Assembly: GCA_020072585.1 (NCBI GenBank)
Contig: JAIQGL010000003.1
Coordinates: forward strand, 1 to 64,000
Origin: Terriglobia bacterium
GTDB taxonomy: Bacteria; Acidobacteriota; Terriglobia; Terriglobales; Acidobacteriaceae
Length of the DNA: 64,000 bases
Reading direction: 5' to 3'
Below, piece by piece: positions 60,964-64,000 of this stretch. The position numbers were made by a program, and so were the translations under genes. The notes below the pieces were generated by a model. That model saw only the letters and a list, made by a program, of their open reading frames with translations. It searched no databases and was not told the DNA's origin. The stretch's first letter is position 1; each line of letters starts with the position of its first letter.

Positions 60964-61353
60964 CTAGCGGAAGTTGTAGAAGTTACAGTTGATGCGCAAG
61001 AAATATTCCGCAATTCTTGATACCGTCTTCTGATCAAAATAGATGCCAGGTTCATTCTCACGGGAATAGCTGACGAGCTGCATTGTGCCGCCTAATTCGC
61101 GGCTGAGCTCGACAAACTCGTTCTTGTTGGCATCAAGCTGGTCCAAGATGTCTTTCACATGCGACTCAAGCGGCGCTTCAAGATCAAGCCGGGAGCGCAG
61201 CCTCCACAAATTTCGCTGGGCTTCTGTCGCCGGAGAGTCGGGCCCACTCTGCTTCATCATGGCCATAGGTGAAATGCCGGTTCTCCGGGTTATCTCTATT
61301 GGGTCGAGTGAACCGTCAAAGTAGAAATATGCAAATCGAGCATCGAGGTCCAT
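60964..61353 (-). CDS. DUF4279 family protein
   Basis: The 129-residue protein starts at ATG 61353 (MDLDARFAYFYFDG). The pattern RFAYFYFDGSLDPIEITRRTGI, then GPDSPATEAQRNLWRLRSRL, SHVKDILDQLDANKNEFVELSRELGG and QLVSYSRENEPGIYFDQKTVSRIAEYFLRINCNFY, is that of DUF4279, often found in immunity or antitoxin-like genes. The frame is open upstream, but a TATAAT at 61382-61387 lies where a promoter for the shorter form would be. No toxin partner is identified. Confidence 0.78.
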   Translation of the reverse strand: MDLDARFAYFYFDGSLDPIEITRRTGISPMAMMKQSGPDSPATEAQRNLWRLRSRLDLEAPLESHVKDILDQLDANKNEFVELSRELGGTMQLVSYSRENEPGIYFDQKTVSRIAEYFLRINCNFYNFR

Positions 61354-61381
61354 ATCGAAATGCGGGATGACCCGCACAGAA

Positions 61382-61387
61382 ATTATA
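61382..61387 (-). promoter_or_regulatory. Possible -10 element of the DUF4279 gene
   Basis: TATAAT on the minus strand lies about 30 bp before the ATG at 61353. A -35 match 17 bp further is poor, so the call is tentative. Confidence 0.4.
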
Positions 61388-61668
61388 CGGCAATGGCGAA
61401 TAAAAAGCGATAATATTTTGTCGCACAATTTTTCAACAGGCCTGCCGCTCAGGCGAGGGAGTGAAGTGACAACTTAGCATTCAGCATTCAGTCCCGGAAT
61501 GGCGTTCATTAAGAATAATTCACGATTTTATGGCGATGCTTCTTCATTCGAAGGATTTGCGGTTCGGTTTGGGCGACTTGTTTCAGACTTGGCGTTTCCT
61601 CTGTAAGCAACGTTCTGAGCGAATGTCTCGAAGAGAATTCCCTGGCTAGCGCTGATTCCGCTTCATGC

Positions 61669-63060
61669 CTACACCCCGCTATAAACTGCTCGCTTCAAAA
61701 AATTTCCCTGGCCGGGCTTGCCATGGAATTTGTCGCCTTCCACCACCACCTGGCCGCGGGAAAGCACCACGTCCGGCATGCCTTTGACCTTGATGCCCTC
61801 GAACATCGAATAATCCACACGCATGTGGTGGGTTTTGGCGCTGATGATGTGCTCGCGGTTGGGATCGAAGATGACAAGATCGGCATCACTGCCTACGGCG
61901 ACAGTTCCTTTGCGCGGGAAAAGGCCAAAGATCTTTGCCGGTGTGGTAGAGACCAGTTCGACAAACCGGTTCACGCTGAATCGCCCTTTACCAACGCCGC
62001 CGGAATAGATGAGGCTCATGCGGTGTTCAATGCCAGGGCCACCGTTTGGGATTTTGGTGAAATCGTCTTTGCCCATTTCTTTTTGTTCCTTAAAGCAGAA
62101 AGGGCAGTGGTCAGTGGAAACAACTTGCAGGTGGTCCTGTTTCAGCCCGGTCCAGAGTTTTTCCTGGTGCCACTTTTCGCGCAGCGGCGGCGTGAAGACA
62201 TATTTCGCGGATTCAAAACCGGGCTTCTCCATATCGTCGAGCGAGAGATAGAGATACTGCGGGCAGGTCTCGGCATAGACCGGCAATCCGCGGTCACGGG
62301 CTTCGCGGACTTTCTCCAGTGCATCATTGCAGCTCAGATGCACAATGTATACAGGGGAGCCGGCCATCTCCGCCAGCGCAATGGCGCGTGAGGTGGCTTC
62401 CGCCTCTGCTGTTGTAGGACGCGTGAGCGCGTGATATTTGGGCGCGGTCTTGCCTTCAGCCAGCGCCTGCTGAACGATTACGTCAATAGCGCCGCCATTT
62501 TCCGCGTGCATGCAGATCATGCCTCCGATCTTTGAGGCGGTGCGCATGGCTTTGAAAATTGTCGCATCGTCCAGCATGAATACGCCGGGATACGCCATGA
62601 AGAGCTTGAAGCTGGGCACGCCTTCATGGACTAACTCCGCCATCTCGTCGAGGCGGGCGTTGGGCAGATCAGTAATGATGCAGTGGAAGGCGTAGTCAGT
62701 GGTGGCTTTGGAGGCGGCTTTTTGCATCCAGGCGTCAAAGGCGGCGCGCAGCGGCTGGCCTTTGTATTGGATGGCGAAATCGATCAGCGTTGTTGTTCCG
62801 CCGAACGCGGCAGCGCGAGTGCCGGTTTCAAAATCATCAGCGCTGGTGGTCCCGCCGAAAGGCATGTCGAGATGGGTGTGAACATCAATCCCTCCCGGCA
62901 TGACATATTTATTCTTCGCTTCGAGAATGCGCGTGGTGTTTTCGCGTGGCAGACTCTGTCCAATCGCAGTGATCTTTCCGCCGGTGATGGCAACGTCGGC
63001 AATGTAAGTGTCAGTGGCCGTTACAACCGTGCCATTTACGATGAGAGTGTCAAACGTCAT
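61669..63060 (-). CDS. hydA: Dihydropyrimidinase / D-hydantoinase
   Basis: Cyclic amidohydrolase opening dihydrouracil or dihydrothymine (or hydantoins). The 463-residue protein has the metal ligands His61/His63 in GGIDVHTHLDMPFGG, the carboxylated Lys in VPSFKLFMAYPG, CMHAENG and VHLSCNDALE, and ends with the family tail RGQVVVEGDKFHGKPGQGNFLKRAVYSGV. AGGAGA lies seven bases before the ATG at 63060. It is divergent from preT, the usual partner in reductive pyrimidine breakdown. Confidence 0.95.
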   Translation of the reverse strand: MTFDTLIVNGTVVTATDTYIADVAITGGKITAIGQSLPRENTTRILEAKNKYVMPGGIDVHTHLDMPFGGTTSADDFETGTRAAAFGGTTTLIDFAIQYKGQPLRAAFDAWMQKAASKATTDYAFHCIITDLPNARLDEMAELVHEGVPSFKLFMAYPGVFMLDDATIFKAMRTASKIGGMICMHAENGGAIDVIVQQALAEGKTAPKYHALTRPTTAEAEATSRAIALAEMAGSPVYIVHLSCNDALEKVREARDRGLPVYAETCPQYLYLSLDDMEKPGFESAKYVFTPPLREKWHQEKLWTGLKQDHLQVVSTDHCPFCFKEQKEMGKDDFTKIPNGGPGIEHRMSLIYSGGVGKGRFSVNRFVELVSTTPAKIFGLFPRKGTVAVGSDADLVIFDPNREHIISAKTHHMRVDYSMFEGIKVKGMPDVVLSRGQVVVEGDKFHGKPGQGNFLKRAVYSGV

Positions 63061-63193
63061 TCCGGTCTCCTGCTGTTTCCCACAATGAATGAGCATTCTA
63101 TGCTACACTCGCAAAATTTCCACCGCTGTTTCTGTAGTGGAGGAATGTGTTGGGCGCGCATAGTATTGAAGTTGGCACCCTGTGAGATGATCC

Positions 63194-64000
63194 ATGCCGA
63201 ATAACCCCGCTGCCAGGCTTTCACCGGAACAGCTGGAAAAGAACTTTGAGGACATCAATCCGCCGCTCACGCCGGCCCAGGCGCTGGAAGAGGGCTCCCG
63301 TTGCCTGTTTTGCCATGATGCGCCGTGCATCAAGGCATGCCCCACGGAGATCGACGTGCCGCAGTTCATCCGCCAGATTCTTACCGGCAATAGGCGCGGC
63401 TCTGCCAGGACCATTCTGGGGGCCAATATCCTGGGGCAAAGCTGTGCGCGGGTCTGTCCGACCTCTGTCCTCTGTGAAGGGGCCTGCGTGCTCAACGCGC
63501 AAGGCAGGAAGCCGGTGGAGATAGGAAAACTACAGCGCTATGCGGTTGACCCGGTCATTGCCAGTGGAATACAGCTGTTCAAGGCCGGAGCAGCCAATGG
63601 ATATCGAGTTGCCTTGATCGGCGGAGGACCCGCGAGCCTTTCCTGTGCGGCGGAGTTACGCAAGCGTGGATATGAGACGGTGATCTTTGACGCGAATCCC
63701 CGCGCGGGCGGCCTGGATACATACGGCATTGCCGCATACAAGATGCGTGCGCAGGATGTAGAAAAAGAAGTTGCGATGGTCCGGGGTCTCGGGGTTGAGA
63801 TCAGGAATGAAACCCTGGTGGGCCGGGACATCAGCATAGCCCAGCTGGAGCAGGATTTTGACGCGATCTTTCTGGGTATTGGGTTAGGAGCAACGGACGA
63901 TCTACAGATACCGGGCGAGGAGCTGCGAGGATGCCGGGACGCGCTGTCATTTATTGAAGAGACCAAGAGCAAGACCTTGGGCGAAGTGCAAGTTGCCAAG
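63194..64000 (+). CDS. preT: NAD-dependent dihydropyrimidine dehydrogenase subunit PreT (partial)
   Basis: The 269 residues present have no stop before the window ends. The N-terminus carries Cys-rich Fe-S motifs of the PreT/GltD-like family (RCLFCHDAPCIKACPTEIDVPQF; CARVCPTSVLCEGACV), then an FAD-binding Rossmann fold (YRVALIGGGPASLSCAAELRKRGYETVIFDANPRAGG) and the second motif region (LGIGLGATDDLQIPG). PreT feeds electrons to PreA, which reduces uracil and thymine; PreA is expected just beyond the window. The usual glutamate-synthase small subunit is the main alternative, less likely beside a dihydropyrimidinase gene. Confidence 0.9.
   Translation, partial: MPNNPAARLSPEQLEKNFEDINPPLTPAQALEEGSRCLFCHDAPCIKACPTEIDVPQFIRQILTGNRRGSARTILGANILGQSCARVCPTSVLCEGACVLNAQGRKPVEIGKLQRYAVDPVIASGIQLFKAGAANGYRVALIGGGPASLSCAAELRKRGYETVIFDANPRAGGLDTYGIAAYKMRAQDVEKEVAMVRGLGVEIRNETLVGRDISIAQLEQDFDAIFLGIGLGATDDLQIPGEELRGCRDALSFIEETKSKTLGEVQVAK

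Noticed and set aside
60816-61061. Minus-strand frame with YLFALYFSADPFNFLTWLII, downstream of the DUF4279 gene
   Set aside because: It could be a separate small gene or frameshifted remnant, but no ribosome site or similarity supports it and it overlaps the end of another gene.
1-64000. CRISPR arrays, tRNA/rRNA genes, integrases or complete insertion sequences
   Set aside because: No regularly spaced repeats, cloverleaf, conserved rRNA text or transposase/integrase motif was found on either strand by reading.

Overview
The window looks like a chromosomal segment of an Acidobacteriota bacterium, probably class Terriglobia in the Koribacter or Sulfotelmatobacter neighbourhood. This assignment is inferred from gene content: an Oar-like TonB-dependent receptor with an N-terminal carboxypeptidase-regulatory domain, a HAF-repeat secreted protein, several lineage-typical secreted hypotheticals, a type IV pilus operon of acidobacterial layout, and the dispersed short intergenic repeats common in these genomes. 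No rRNA, tRNA, CRISPR array, prophage or intact insertion sequence was seen.

Layout. 1-3.1 kb: a repeat-rich non-coding stretch, a Cys/His-knuckle hypothetical whose tail has absorbed a dispersed repeat, a small membrane protein, and an ErpA/IscA-type Fe-S carrier. 3.2-9.5 kb (minus): the pilus assembly operon pilC-pilB-pilM-pilN-pilO-pilP-like-pseudopilin, without secretin. 9.6-13.1 kb (minus): an ABC exporter, a TPR-like protein and LolA. 13.2-15.5 kb (minus): three major-pilin-like genes, two nearly identical, each behind a sigma54-type promoter with TGACA/TGTC boxes about 110-140 bp further upstream. 15.9-20.7 kb (minus): Ssb, then a respiratory maturation group (DUF420, CtaB, CtaA, a copper-binding lipoprotein, small membrane proteins). 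20.7-25.5 kb (minus): isocitrate dehydrogenase, NrdR, a flippase-like membrane protein, lytic transglycosylase, a HAD phosphatase and an unlisted 39-residue zinc-knuckle protein.

25.8-30.1 kb (minus) reads as one regulatory module: a sigma54-dependent response regulator and a small partner gene, then two tandem 17-bp inverted repeats, a GG-N10-GC promoter, a leader containing a terminator hairpin and a 27-codon reading frame, and finally a secreted MauG/cytochrome c peroxidase-like di-heme protein. 30.8-38.4 kb: a small secreted protein, class II photolyase, OsmC, a BON protein, a three-domain acyl-AMP ligase/ACP/acyltransferase, a 7Fe ferredoxin, RecO and a hypothetical. 38.4-45.3 kb: a 190-bp inverted-repeat element just upstream of glyQ, then glyS, ppdK and a convergent hypothetical.

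45.4-53.2 kb: secreted proteins including a probable copper-radical oxidase carrying five carboxypeptidase-regulatory-like repeats, a HAF-repeat protein, an M48 lipoprotein protease, two paralogous 32-40 residue membrane microproteins each with its own TTGACA promoter, and a 2OG-Fe(II) oxygenase. 53.2-64 kb: the Oar-like receptor, a DinB-fold protein, a saccharopine-dehydrogenase-like reductase, MmsA, a secreted hypothetical, a DUF4279 protein, and divergent dihydropyrimidinase/PreT genes. MmsA, dihydropyrimidinase and PreT together suggest reductive pyrimidine degradation.

The signals most worth following are the sigma54/leader/di-heme module, the microprotein pair, the sigma54 pilin promoters, and the copper-radical oxidase fusion. 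All functional statements come from reading the sequence; no database search was run.
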